From: Allacma fusca
Taxonomy: Eukaryota; Arthropoda; Collembola; Symphypleona; Sminthuridae
Assembly (NCBI GenBank): GCA_947179485.1
Contig: OX359245.1
Coordinates: forward strand, 22,927,067-22,991,066
Length of the DNA stretch: 64,000 bases
Direction: 5' to 3'
Both the position numbers and the translations under genes were made by a program. Shown here in pieces: positions 36,801 through 50,099 of this stretch (its first letter is position 1; every line of letters begins with the position of its first letter). The notes beneath the pieces are model-generated. The model ran no database searches. It had not been told where the DNA came from and worked only from the letters and a program-made list of their open reading frames with translations.

Positions 36801-39800
36801 CCATAGCAACGATACCTCATTTTCATCGCTTTGTTTAGTTTTTAGATTCATCCCAAATTCGAAAATTGAACTTTAAGGCTGCCCGAGTGTATTCTTGTAA
36901 GTTCATTTTCATCGCTATGTTTAGTTTTTCGATTCATCATAAATTCGAAAATTGAATTTTGGCAGACTGCCCGAGTGTATTCCCAAAGTTTAAAGAGATT
37001 CGGGCGAGTACGGCTAATACGTTAAACAGTTACCATCGCAACGAGACTTTACTTTTATCCCTTTGTTTAGTTTTTCGATTCATCATAAATTCGAGAATTG
37101 AGCTTTGGAAGACTGCCCAAATATATTCCCAAAGTTTAATGAGATTCAGGCGAGTTTGGCTAACACGTTAAACAGCTACCATCGCAACGGGACTACATTT
37201 TAATCGCTATTTTTAAAGTTTTTCGATTCATCTTATTTGCGACAATTGAGCTTTGGCAGACTGCCTGAGTGGAATCCTAAAGTTTAAAGAGATTCGGGCG
37301 AGTTTGGCTAACACGTTAAACAGCTACTATCGCAACGAGACCTCATTTTATTAGCTATTTTTAAAGTTTTTCGATTCATCTTAAATGCGAGAATGGAGCT
37401 TTGGCAGACTGTCCGAGTTAATTCCCAAAGTTTAAAGAGATTCGGACGAGTTAAGCAAACAACTTAAAAAGTGACCTAAGCGAAACGTCATTTTCATCCC
37501 TTTTTCCAAAGTTTTTCGATTCATCTCAAATTCAAAAATTGATCTTTGGCAGACTGCCCGAGTGTATTTCCAAAGTTTAAAGAGATTCGGACGAGCTCAG
37601 ACAACACGTTAAACAGTGACCATGGCAACGAGACTTTACTTTTATCCCTTTGTTTAGTTTTTCGATTCATCATAAATTCGAGAACTGAGCTTTGGAAGAC
37701 TGCCCAAATATATTCCCAAAGTTAAAAGAGATTCAAGCGAGTTTGAATTACACGTTAAACAGCTACTATCGCAACGAGACCTCATTTTAATTGCTTTGTT
37801 TAAAGTTTTTCGATTCGTTTTAAATGCGAGAATTGAGCTTTGGCAGACTGTCCGAGTTTATTCCCAAAGTTTAAAGAGATTCACACGAGTTAAGCAAACA
37901 ACTTAAAAAGTGACCATAGGAACGAGACCTCATTTTCATCGCTGTTTAGTTTTTCGATTCTTCCCAAATTCGAGAATTGAACTTTAAGGCTGCCCGAGTG
38001 TATTCTTGTAAGTTCATTTTCATCGTTATGTTTAGTTTTTCAAATCATCATAAATTCGAGAATTGAGCTTTGGAAGACTGCCCGAGTGTATTCCCAAAGT
38101 TTAAAGAGATTCACACGAGTTAAGCAAACAACTTAAAAAGTGACCATAGCAACGATACCTCATTTTCATCGCTTTGTTTAGTTTTTAGATTCATCCCAAA
38201 TTCGAAAATTGAACTTTAAGGCTGCCCGAGTGTATTCTTGTAAGTTCATTTTCATCGCTATGTTTAGTTTTTCGATTCATCATAAATTCGAAAATTGAAT
38301 TTTGGCAGACTGCCCGAGTGTATTCCCAAAGTTTAAAGAGATTCGGGCGAGTACGGCTAATACGTTAAACAGTTACCATCGCAACGAGACCTCATTTTTA
38401 TCGCTATGTTTAAAGTTTTTCGATTCATCCCAAATTCGAGAATTGAACTTTAAGACTGCCCGAGTGTATTCCCAAAGTTTAAGGAGATTCAGACGAGTCC
38501 TGCAAACACCGTAAAAATGGACCATAGCAACGAGACGTCATTTTCTTCGCTATGCTTAAAGTTTTTCGAGTCATCCCATATTCGAGAATTGAGCTTTGGA
38601 AGACTGCCTGAGTATATTGCCAAAGTTTAAAGAGATTCGGGCGAGTTTGGCTAACACATTAAACAGCTACCATCGCAACGAGACCTCATTTTAATCGCTA
38701 TTTTTAAAGTTTTTCGTTTCATCTTAAATGCTAGAATTGAGCTTTGGCAGACTGTCCGAGTTTATTCCCAAAGTTCAAAGAGATTCGGACGAGTTAAGCA
38801 AACAACTTAAAAAGTGACCTGAGCGACACGTCATTTTCATTGCTTTTTCCAAAGATTTTCGATTCATCTCAGATTCGAGAATTGAGCTTTGGCAGACTGC
38901 CCGAGTGTTTCCCCAAAGTTAAGGAGATTCGGACGAGTTCGGCAAACCCATTAAAAAGTTACCATAGCAACGAGACCTCATTTTCTTTGCTATGTTTAAA
39001 GTTTTTCGATTCATTCCAAATTCGAGAATTGGGCTTTGGAAGACTGCCCGAGTGTATTTCCAAAGTTTAAAGAGATTCGGACGAGCTCAGCAAACACGCT
39101 ATGTTTAGTTTTCCGATTCATCATAAATTCGAGAATTGAGCTTTGGAAGACTGCCCAAGTATAATTCCAAAGTTTGGAGATTCGGGCGAGTTTGACTAAC
39201 ACGTTATACAGCTGCCATCGCAACGAGACCTCATTTTAATCGCTATTTTTAAACTTTTTCGATTCATCTTAAATGCGAGAATTGAGCCTTGGCAGACTGT
39301 CCGAGTGTATTCCCAAAGTTTCAAGAGATTCTGACGAGTTAAGCAAACAACTTAAAAAGTGACCTGAGCGACACGTCATTTTCATCGCTTTCTCCAAAGT
39401 TTTTTGATTCATCTCTTATTCAAAAATTGAGCTTTGGCAGACTGCCCGAGTATATTTCCAAAGTTTAAAGAGATTCAGACTAGCTCAGCAAACACGTTTA
39501 ACAGTGACCATCGAACCGAGATCTCATTTTCATCGCTATGTTTAAAGTTTTTCCATTCATCCCATATTCGAGAATTGAGCTTTGGAAGACTGCCCGAGTA
39601 TATTTTTAAAGTTTAAAGAGATTCGGGCGAGTTTGGCTCACACATTAAACAGCTACCATCGCAACGAGACCTCATTTTAATCGCTATTTTTAAAGTTTTT
39701 CGATTCATCCTAAATGCTAGAATTGAGCTTTGGCAGACTGTCCGAGTTTATTCCGAAAGTTCAAAGAGATTCCGACGAGTTAAGCAACGACATGTCATTT

Positions 39801-42800
39801 TAATCCGTATGTTTAGTTTTTCGATACTTCTTTATTTCCGGAAACAAGCTTTGGCAGACAGCTAGAGCAAACACGTTAAACAGTGACCATTGCAACGACA
39901 CTTTATTTCCATCGCTATGTTTAAAGTATTTCGATTCATCTCAAATTCGAGAATTTAGCTTTGGTAGACTGAACGAGTGTGTTTCCAAAGTTTGAGGAGA
40001 TTCGAACGAATTCAGCAAACACCTGAAATGTGACCAGAGCAACGACGACATTTTCATCGCATTTTTTAGTTTTTCGATTCATCTCAAATTCGAGAATTGA
40101 GCTTTTTAAGACTGCCCGAGTGTATTCCTAAACTTTAAAAAGATTCGGACGAGTTCAGCAAACACCTTAAAAAGTGACCGGAACAACGACGTCATTTTCA
40201 TCGCAGTTTTTAGTCTGTATATTCATTTCAAATTCGAGATTTCAGCTTTGGAAGACTGCCCAAATATATTCGCAAAGTTTAGAGATTCGGGCGAGTTTGA
40301 CTAACCCGTTAAACAGCTGCCATCGCAACGAGACCTCATTTTAATCGCTATTTTTAAAGTTTTTCGATTCATCTTAAATGCGAGAATTGAGCCTTGGCAG
40401 ACTGTCCGAGTGTATTCCCCAAGTTTGAGGAGATTCGGACGAGTTTAGCGAACACCGGAAATGTGACGAGAGTAACAACATGTCATTTTCATCGGTGTGT
40501 TTAGTTTTTCGATTTATCTCAAATTCGAGACTTTTGCTTTGGTAGACAACCGAGTATATTCCCAAAGTTTAAGGAGATTCGGACGAGTTCAGCAAACACC
40601 TGAAAACGTTACCGGAGCAACGACGTCATTTTCATCGCAGTTTTGACGAGATTCAAACGAGTTCTGCAAACAACTGGAAAAGTTACTACAGCAACGACAT
40701 GTCATTTTCATCGCTATTTTTATTTTTTCGATACATCTTTAATTCCAGAAACGAGCTTTGGCAGACAGCCCGAGTGAATTTCTACAGTTTGAGGATATTC
40801 GGACCAGTTCTAAACACCTGTAAAGGTAACCACAGCAACGACATGTCATTTTCATAGGTATTTTTAGTTTTTCGATTCATCTCAAATTCGAGAATTTAGC
40901 TTTGGTAGACTGAACGAGTGTGTTTCCAAAGTTTGAGGAGATTCGAACGAATTCAGCAAAAACCTGAAAAAGTAACCACAGCAACGATATGTCATTTTCA
41001 TCGATATTTTTATTTTGTCGATTCATTTCAAATTCGAGAATTGAGTTTTTTCAGACTGCCCGAGTGTGTTCCCAAAGTTTAAGGAGATTCGGACGAGTTC
41101 AGCAAACACCTGAAATTTGACCAAAGCAACGACACTTCATTTTCATCGCATTTTTAAGTTTGTCGAATTATTTTAAATTCGAGAATTGAGTTATTTCAGA
41201 CTACCCTAGTGTATTCCAGAAATTAAGGAAATTCGAACGAGTTCAACAAACACCTTTCGATACATCTTTAATCCCCGAAACGAGTTATGGCAGACAGCCC
41301 GGAAGTATTTTTAAAGCTTAATGAGATTCGGTCTAGTTCAGCAAACACCTAACAACGTCACCCGAGCAACGAAATGTCAATTTCATCGCTATTTTTAGTT
41401 TTTCGAATTATTTCAAATTCAAAAATTTAGCTTTGGCGGACATCCGAGTGTACTCTACAAGTATGAGCAGATGCTGACGAGTTCAGCAAACACAAGGAAT
41501 GTGACCAGAGCGACGACACGTCATTTTCATTGCGTTTTTTTAATTTGTCGATTCACTTCAAATTCGAGAATTGAGTTTTTTCAGAATGCCGGAGTGTGTT
41601 CCCAAACTTTAAGGAGATTCGGACGAGTTCAGCAAACACCTAAAAAAGTGACCAGAGCAAGGACATGTCATTTTAATTGGTATTTTTAGTTTTTCGATTC
41701 ATCTCAAATTCGAGAATTAAGCTTTGGCAGACTGATTATATGTATTCCCAAAGTTGAAGGAGATTTGGACGAGTTCAGCGAACACCTGAAATGTGACCAG
41801 AGCAACAACATGTCATTTTCATCGGTATTTTCGGTTTTTCGATTCATCTCAAATTCAAGAATTTAGCTTTGACAGACAACCGAATGTATTCCCAAAGTTT
41901 AAGGAGATTCGTTCCAGTTCAGCACACACCTAAAAAAGTCACCCGAGCAACGAAATGTCAATTTCATCGCTATTTTTAGTTTTTCGAATTATTTCAAATT
42001 CAAAAATTTAGCTTTGGCGGACATCCGAGTGTACTCTATAAGTATGAGCAGATTCTGACGAGGTCAGCAAACACAAGGAATGTGACCAGAGCGACGACAC
42101 GTCATTTTCATCGGTATTTTCGGTTTTTCGATTCATCTCAAATTCGAGAATTTAGCTTTGACAGACAACCGAGTGTATTCCCAAAGTTTAAGGAGATTCG
42201 GACGAGTTCACCAAAACTCGAAATGCGACCAGAGCAACGACACGTCATTTTTATCGCATTTTTTAGTTTGTCGATTCATTTCAAATTCTAGAATTCAGTT
42301 TTTTCAGACTGCCCGACCGTATTTTTAAAGTTTAAAGAGATTCGGACCAGTTCTGCAAACACCTGAAAAAGTGACCGGAGCAACGACCTCTTTTTCATCG
42401 CAGTTTTTGGTTTGTCGATTCATTTCAAATTCGAGAATTGAGCTTTGGCAGACCGCCCGAGTGTATTTCCAAAGTTTAAAGAGATTCAAACGAGTTCAGC
42501 AAACACCTGGAAAAATTACCACAGCAACGACATGTCATTTTCATCGCTATTTTTGGTTTGTCGTTTAATTTCAAATTCGAGAAATGGGCTTTGGCAGACT
42601 AACCGAGAGTATTCTTAAAGTTTATGGAGATTCGGACGAGTTCAGCAAACACCTTAAAGAGTGACCCGAGCAACGAAATGTCAATTTCACCGCTATTTTC
42701 AGTTTTTTGATTCATTTTAAATTGGAGAATTTAGCTTTGGCGGATATCCGAAAGTATTTCCAAAGTATGAGGAGATTCTGACGAGTTCAGCAAACACATG

Positions 42801-45800
42801 AAATGTGACCAGAGCAACGACACTTCATTTTCATCGCGTTTTTTAGTTTGTGGAATTATTTCAAATTCGAGAATTGTATTTTTTAAGACTGCCCGAGTGT
42901 ATTCCAAAGTTTAAGGAGATTCGGACGAGTTCGGCAAACCCCTTAAAAAGTGACCATAGCAACGAGACCTCATTTACTTTGCTATGCTTAAAGTTTTTCG
43001 ATTCATTCCAAATTCGAGGATTGAGTTTTGGAAGACTTCCCGAGTGTATTTCCGAAGTTTGAAGAGATTCGGGCGAGTTTAGCTAACACGTAAAACAGCT
43101 ACCATCGCAACGAGACCTCATTTTCATCGCTATTTTTAAAGTTTTTCGATTCATCTTAAATTTGAGAATTGAGCTTTGGCAGACTGCCCGAGTGTATCCC
43201 TAAAGTTTAAGGAGATTCGGACGAGTTCGGCAAAACCTTTTAAAAAGTGATCATAGCAACGAGACCTCATTTTCTTTGCTATGCTTAAAGTTTTTCGATT
43301 CATCTTAAATTTGAGAATTGAGCTTTGGAAGACTGCCCGAGTGAATTTCCAAAGTTTAAAGAGATTCGGAGGAGCTCAGCAAACACGTTAAACAGTGACC
43401 ACAGCAACGAAACCTCAATTTCTTTGCTATGCTTAATGTTTTTCGATTCATCCCAAATTCGAGAATTGAGCTTTGAAAGACGGCACGAGTGCATTCCTAA
43501 GTTAAAGGAGATTCGAACGAGTTCAGCAAACACCTAAAAAAGTGACCGAAACAACGACATGTCATTTTATCTGGTATTTTTAGTTTTTACATACATCTTT
43601 AATTACAGAAACGAGCTTTGCCAGACAGCCCGAGTGTTTTTTAAAGTTTAAAGAGATTCGGACCAGTTCTGCAAACACCTGAAAGAGTGACCGGAGCAAC
43701 AACGTCATTTTCATCGCAGTTTTGACGAGATTCAAACACCTGGAAAAGTTACTACAGCAACGACATGTCATTTTCATCGCTATTTTTAGTTTTTCGATAC
43801 ATCTTTAATTCCAGAAACGAGCTTTGGCAGACAGTTCGAGTGTATTTCTACAGTTTGAGGAGATTTGGACCAGTTCTAAACACCTGTAAAGGTAACCACA
43901 GCAACGACATGTCATTTTCATCCATATTTTTAGTTTGTCGATTCATTTCAAATTCGAGAATTGAGTTTTTTTAGACTGCCCGAGTGTATTCCCAAAATCT
44001 AAGGACTTTCCGACGGGTTCAGCAAACACCCGAGATGCGACCAGAGCAACGACACGTAGTTTTTATCGCATTTTTGAATTTGTCGATTTATTCGAAATTC
44101 GATAATTGAGTTTTTCAGACTGCCTGAGTGTATTCCAAAGTTTAAGGAGATTCGGACGAGTTCAGAAAACACGTCAAAATGTGACTAGAGCAACGACATG
44201 TCATTTTAATCGGTATTTTTAGTTTTTCGATACTTCTTTATTTCCAGAAACAAGCTTTGGCAGACAGCTAGAGCAAACACGTTAAACAGTGACCATCGCA
44301 ACGACACTTTATTTACATCGCTATGTTTAAAGTATTTCAATTCATCCCAAATTCGAGAATTGAGTCCTGGCAGACTGTCCGAGTGTATTCCCCAAGTTTG
44401 AGGAGATTCGGACGAGTTCAGCGAACACCGGAAATGTGACGAGAGCAACAACATGTCATTTTCATCGGTGTGTTTAGTATTTCGATTTATCTCAAATTCG
44501 AGACTTTTGCTTTGGTAGACAACCTAGTATATTCCCAAAGTTTAAGGAGATTTGGACGAGTTCAGCAAACACCTGAAAAAGTAATCGGAGCAACGACGTC
44601 ATTTTCATCGCAGATTTTAGGTTGTCGATTCATTTCAAATTCGAGAATTGAGTTTTTTTAGACTGCACGAGTGCATTCCTAAGTTAAAGGAGATTCGAAC
44701 GAGTTCAGCAAACACCTAAAAAAGTGACCGAAACAACGACATGTCATTTTATCTGGTATTTTTAGTTTTTCGATACATCTTTAATTCCAGAAACGAGCTT
44801 TGGCAGACAGTTCGAGTGTATTTCTACATTTTGAGGAGATTTGGACCAGTTCTAAACACCTGTAAAGGTAACCACAGCAACGACATGTCATTTTCATCCA
44901 TATTTTTAGTTTGTCGATTCATTTCAAATTCGAGAATTGAGTTTTTTTAGACTGCCCGAGTGTATTCCCAAAATCTAAGGGCTTTCCGACGGGTTCAGCA
45001 AACACCCGAGATGCGACCAGAGCAACGACACGTAGTTTTTATCGCATTTTTGAATTTGTCGATTTATTCGAAATTCGATAATTGAGTTTTTCAGACTGCC
45101 TGAGTGTATTCCAAAGTTTAAGGAGATTCGGACGAGTTCAGAAAACACGTCAAAATGTGACTAGAGCAACGACATGTCATTTTAATCGGTATTTTTAGTT
45201 TTTCGATACTTCTTTATTTCCAGAAACAAGCTTTGGCAGACAGCTAGAGCAAACACGTTAAACAGTGACCATCGCAACGACACTTTATTTACATCGCTAT
45301 GTTTAAAGTATTTCAATTCATCCCAAATTCGAGAATTGAGTCTTGGCAGACTGTCCGAGTGTATTCCCCAAGTTTAAAGAGATTCGGACGAGTTCAGCGA
45401 ACACCGGAAATGTGACGAGAGCAACAACATGTCATTTTCATCGGTGTGTTTAGTATTTCGATTTATCTCAAATTCGAGACTTTTGCTTTGGTAGACAACC
45501 TAGTATATTCCCAAAGTTTAAGGAGATTCGGACGAGTTCAGCAAACACCTGAAAAAGTAATCGGAGCAACGACGTCATTTTCATCGCAGATTTTAGGTTG
45601 TCGATTCATTTCAAATTCGAGAATTGAGTTTTTTTAGACTGCACGAGTGCATTCCTAAGTTAAAGGAGATTCGAACGAGTTCAGCAAACACCTAAAAAAG
45701 TGACCGAAACAACGACATGTCATTTTATCTGGTATTTTTAGTTTTTCGATACATCTTTAATTCCAGAAACGAGCTTTGGCAGACAGTTCGAGTGTATTTC

Positions 45801-46724
45801 TACATTTTGAGGAGATTTGGACCAGTTCTAAACACCTGTAAAGGTAACCACAGCAACGACATGTCATTTTCATCCATATTTTTAGTTTGTCGATTCATTT
45901 CAAATTCGAGAATTGAGTTTTTTTAGACTGCCCGAGTGTATTCCCAAAATCTAAGGGCTTTCCGACGGGTTCAGCAAACACCCGAGATGCGACCAGAGCA
46001 ACGACACGTAGTTTTTATCGCATTTTTGAATTTGTCGATTTATTCGAAATTCGATAATTGAGTTTTTCAGACTGCCTGAGTGTATTCCAAAGTTTAAGGA
46101 GATTCGGACGAGTTCAGAAAACACGTCAAAATGTGACTAGAGCAACGACATGTCATTTTAATCGGTATTTTTAGTTTTTCGATACTTCTTTATTTCCAGA
46201 AACAAGCTTTGGCAGACAGCTAGAGCAAACACGTTAAACAGTGACCATCGCAACGACACTTTATTTACATCGCTATGTTTAAAGTATTTCAATTCATCCC
46301 AAATTCGAGAATTGAGTCTTGGCAGACTGTCCGAGTGTATTCCCCAAGTTTGAGGAGATTCGGACGAGTTCAGCGAACACCGGAAATGTGACGAGAGCAA
46401 CAACATGTCATTTTCATCGGTGTGTTTAGTATTTCGATTTATCTCAAATTCGAGACTTTTGCTTTGGTAGACAACCTAGTATATTCCCAAAGTTTAAGGA
46501 GATTCAGACGAGTTCAGCAAACACCTGAAAAAGTAATCGGAGCAACGACGTCATTTTCATCGCAGATTTTAGGTTGTCGATTCATTTCAAATTCGAGAAT
46601 TGAGTTTTTTTAGACTGCACGAGTGCATTCCTAAGTTAAAGGAGATTCGAACGAGTTCAGCAAACACCTAAAAAAGTGACCGAAACAACGACATGTCATT
46701 TTATCTGGTATTTTTAGTTTTTAC
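33842..46724. repeat. Satellite block 3
   Basis: The same satellite resumes after the hAT element. From about 34.4 to 38.5 kb it is ordered into long repeats (matching points at 35846, 36959 and 38302, steps of 1113 and 1343 bp). From about 39.5 to 43.5 kb monomers are more diverged and irregular. No gene is visible. Confidence 0.92.
43765..46724. repeat. 976-bp higher-order satellite repeat, three copies plus a start
   Basis: Corresponding points at 43765, 44741, 45717 and 46693 are each exactly 976 bp apart, and so are 44470, 45446 and 46422. The last three copies are almost identical over their whole length; the first is somewhat diverged. The fourth runs into the N gap. This is a recent tandem duplication of about 6.6 monomers. 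Confidence 0.88.
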
Positions 46725-46924
46725 NNNNNNNNNNNNNNNNNNNNNNNNNNNNNNNNNNNNNNNNNNNNNNNNNNNNNNNNNNNNNNNNNNNNNNNNNNNN
46801 NNNNNNNNNNNNNNNNNNNNNNNNNNNNNNNNNNNNNNNNNNNNNNNNNNNNNNNNNNNNNNNNNNNNNNNNNNNNNNNNNNNNNNNNNNNNNNNNNNNN
46901 NNNNNNNNNNNNNNNNNNNNNNNN
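46725..46924. other. Assembly gap, 200 N
   Basis: Exactly 200 N, a typical placeholder of unknown true length. It sits at the transition from satellite to non-satellite sequence. Confidence 0.98.
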
Positions 46925-46995
46925 TCTTGAGGAGGTTACTCTGCCCAATTCACTCCAGAATAAACTTTTACTGCGGTTTTTGAACTTTGTTGAAA
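46925..46995 (+). mobile_element. Fragment of the copia-type LTR (R/U5 part)
   Basis: About 70 bp match the sense strand of the copia-type LTR with several differences, from TCTTGAGGAGGTTACTCTGC through the AATAAA signal to TTGAAAT. The orientation is opposite to the two complete copies. The rest of the LTR is in the gap or lost. It is a diverged, older relic. Confidence 0.75.
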
Positions 46996-48407
46996 TTGGT
47001 TTGTCTTTTGCGCTTTGTTTTCCAAACTTTTGAAATTATTTTTATCGTTTGGGAATCGTGCAAAATATCAAAGTATGTTTTAAAATTACTTATAAATTAC
47101 AAATAAAATTAGACTCAAATTTAAGTCCTTTTGACACAGCTAAACAAAGAGAAATTAGTGAACTCGTATGAATAATCTTCCAGTGACATCACGAGTTTCT
47201 TTGTTTGCGCGGTTAGCGCTTATGGGGATTGTTACTTCCGCAGAATTTTGATATTTCCTGTTGCCAGTTTATTTGATTCAAATAGTTCAAAATTGCTGTT
47301 CCACAATGCCATGATCAGCAAACTAGTGTCTAATCAGTTTCCCAGATTTCCCCGTTTATCGAATTACTGTAGCATTGATAAACTGCGTGAATTTTAAGTT
47401 TCGAACAGATGTACATACTATGAACGTGTTTCGTGCTGTAAATATGTATATATGCGTCCGGATATGCATTTCATTATGTTTGGAGCCTGGATTCCTTCTT
47501 TCCTAAATTTGATCTACAATATTGGAAAAGAAATGTTTGCTTCAAATGCTTTTCTTCATAAATTTAGTAGTAATAATCATTGTTGACTATTGTATTTAAT
47601 TTTCACGTTTGGGTCAGTTGCTTACCGGCGTTTGAAAAATGTTCTATCTGGGAATGTGCAATGATTTCACTACACTTGTGTAGGTTTTATTGTTAGTAAC
47701 TATTTCTTTTAAATCTAAAATATAATTTTTGTTATGGTCTGTCCAGGTACAATAAAAATATGGATAATCGTCAGGAAATTGATTATTTGAACGCTTGAGT
47801 ACAGGATTGCATATTTTGAATAAAAAGTGAAATTGTTTTATTGATTTGCTACTTTTATAATACGAGTATAGGCCAAGAAGTTTAAGCGATGAATCATCCT
47901 AGGATTGGATGGTACTGAACATTTTGAGTATGTCCTCTGTTCCCCCCACCAGTTCCTGTAAATCAATTACAAACCACAAATCGTTTTTCAGTAAATATAG
48001 CAACACGAAATCTAATATTTCGACATTTTCTATATAATGGCTTTTACTGGGCCTTTTGTCCGGCAGGATTTCTAACCCAAAATCCCCTCGAAAGATTTTT
48101 GTAAGAATTCCGTCCAGAAAGAAAATAATTAATGCATCAGCAGCATACGTTCTAAGGCGGCGTCCATTTATTAAGTAACGCCAAATTTCGCAAATCCGTA
48201 CCACCGCCCACCAAATGTAACGCACACGTAACGCTTAGATAAAGAGGTACCACCCAACCATAACGCATACTTATTTATAATTAACTGTTTAAGTAACGTG
48301 GTAACGATTCTGCATTTATACTTTCAACTGCTCGAAAAAATGATGCCATCTGCAAAATTTATAAAGTAAATGTCTACAGCTTAAAGCTACAGCGTATACA
48401 TCACTTC
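46996..48407. other. Unique AT-rich stretch, no gene recognised
   Basis: No convincing gene. A 108-codon minus-strand frame (47899-48225) has no recognisable domain, and its start falls in a zone with repeated TAACGC/GTAACGC words (about 48170-48300) that looks like a decayed repeat. Confidence 0.5.
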
Positions 48408-48415
48408 CTTCACCC

Positions 48416-49651
48416 TAAAGGCGTGGCCCGCGGGTTTAATGCTTCGTCATGTTGCAAGTTGCGGATCGGGCTGGGTCGTTATCGTATTTCAATGGGGCGG
48501 GTCAGGTCATACTTTATGCATATAGTGCGGATTGCGGCCGGGTTCGGGTTGGATTTAAATATACGTTGGGCCCGCAAGCGCAAGCAGCCCGCAAAACGTT
48601 TAAATTTCAATCAACGACGTTTAGGATTTTTCCAGGAGAATTATATGGTTTGCGTCCGTTTGTGATTGCTCACGTTTCTGCCTTTGTATGTGTTGGTTTT
48701 GGGAGCGTTCACAAATGACGTCATCCAAAATACTGGATTTTAGGCACCCAGTCACACACTTGTCATCAGACGTCATCATGTGATGAAACGACGCACCCAC
48801 CCCATGTAATGACGTCATCATCACCAGGGTTGCACAATTGAAAATGCACTGGGTTTTATGCCTGCCTACCTAAAAATGCCTGGAAAATGTCTTAATTTGA
48901 AAATGCCTGGCATTTTGGGCATTTTCGGCAAGTAAGCAAGTCGAAGCAGGTTGAATCAAACTACCAAAACTGTTAACGCTTAAGCAAAAAAATCGTTGGT
49001 AACATTCGTCGGTTGATGACATCATCATTCGGTCAAATCCACCCTACCACTGCGTCATCAACATCACCATCTCCCGTTAGCACCCACCCACTAATTTGAT
49101 GACGTCATTTGTGAACGCTCCCTTTCCTGTTTCATCGTGTTTTTCGCTTATCATTGTATGACTGTTACTTGTAACGTTTTTAAGTTGCTGCTCTGAACTC
49201 AATAGCATGTAAAACGTCTTAGCGCAGTATTCTTACAATAAATTAGTTAAAGTTTCCTGCGCAGTGATTTTTAAACACAAAATGGCATTAATTGAACATC
49301 AAACCAGCTACATATATTAAAGCATTTGAAAAACTTCTACGGTTTACACTTCTGTTTTAGACATTGTGATAGAGGATGATTTAAAATTCAGAAGAAGACC
49401 TTCCGAGAAGCGAATCTCACAGCGTTTTAATAAGCTATTAAATAATTGCGGGCCCCCGCGGGAGCCCGCAAGCTGGGTCGGGCCGTGTCAACTGAAACCT
49501 AGCGGGTTGCGGTCTGGCGCGGGCCTAAAAATATACTGTCGGGTCGGGCCGACGTTTCAGAGGTTGACTTTCGGGTCGGGCGGGTTCGGGTTACGTATTT
49601 TTGGGTAAGACCCGGGTTGGGTTGGGAAATGGCCTGCGGGCCACACCTTTA
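48416..49651. mobile_element. Non-autonomous hAT element with GC-rich ends, 1236 bp
   Basis: Inverted ends start TAAAGGCGTGGCCCGC (left) and TAAAGGTGTGGCCCGC (right, complement). The 8-bp target duplication CTTCACCC (48408-48415 and 49652-49659) is perfect. The ends fit the hAT terminal pattern YARNG. Subterminal DNA is rich in CGGGTCGGGC-like words. No transposase is recognised, and open frames within it lack any domain. It is interrupted by another element at 48701-49122. Confidence 0.88.
48701..49122. mobile_element. MITE with perfect 25-bp inverted ends, nested in the hAT element
   Basis: The two ends are exact inverted copies over 25 bp, beginning GGGAGCGTTCACAAATGACG. Flanks share only TTT on both sides, so the target duplication is short and the superfamily uncertain (PIF/Harbinger-like is one option). 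The palindromic octamer TGACGTCA occurs at 48716-48723, 48810-48817 and 49100-49107. No coding capacity. Confidence 0.85.
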
Positions 49652-49659
49652 CTTCACCC

Positions 49660-50099
49660 CCTCCGGGTACCCCGAAGGGGTTCAAAACTTGCTCCACATG
49701 AAATAAATTGTGCCATTTAAAATTTTCAAATTAATAAAAAAAAATCAAAAATGATTGAAATCTTCAAGGCAAATTTGGGTTTTCCCTGCACAATTGTTTT
49801 CAAGGATATATGTGCAAACTCATATGTATATGCATGAAATTTGCGTTACGTGTGTGTCTATAATAGGACCACCATCTCGTCGTAACTACAGCGTAACGGT
49901 AGAGCATTTGACCACCGATCGACCTACCGTTACATAATATATGGACACCACCTAATTTACCTAATCCTTTGACATTCTGAAAGTACGAGATCCAGAGTAG
50001 TTTAAAATTAGAACTGCTCATAAAAACAAGAATTGCTTCCAAGAACGAGATAAACAAGATTCATGTTTGTCCTCCCCACATACCAAAATATTTCCTATA
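49660..50099. other. Intergenic stretch with a small hairpin
   Basis: A perfect 10-bp inverted repeat GTAACGGTAG ... CTACCGTTAC (49893-49902 and 49924-49933) encloses a 21-nt loop. Nothing else is recognised. This is the 3' flank of the minus-strand gene that ends at 50100; no clear AATAAA was seen there. Confidence 0.6.

Noticed and set aside
742-46724. Many 60-76-codon open frames in the satellite (MADCPSVFPKFKEIRTSS-like)
   Set aside because: They recur with the monomer, arise where monomers are a multiple of three long, and break at ordinary indels; no start context or domain supports coding.
742-46724. CENP-B-box-like motif in the satellite
   Set aside because: No match to the YTTCGTTGGAARCGGGA pattern was found by eye in the common monomer forms.
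47899-48225. 108-codon minus-strand gene
   Set aside because: No recognisable domain, no splice or start support, and its start overlaps a decayed GTAACGC-rich repeat.
48423-48718. GC-rich plus-strand frames
   Set aside because: They lie in the subterminal repeats of the non-autonomous hAT element and run into the nested MITE.
49880-49935. tRNA gene (D-arm-like GCGTAACGGTAGAGC)
   Set aside because: No acceptor stem, anticodon arm or T-arm could be folded; a simple 10-bp hairpin explains the resemblance.
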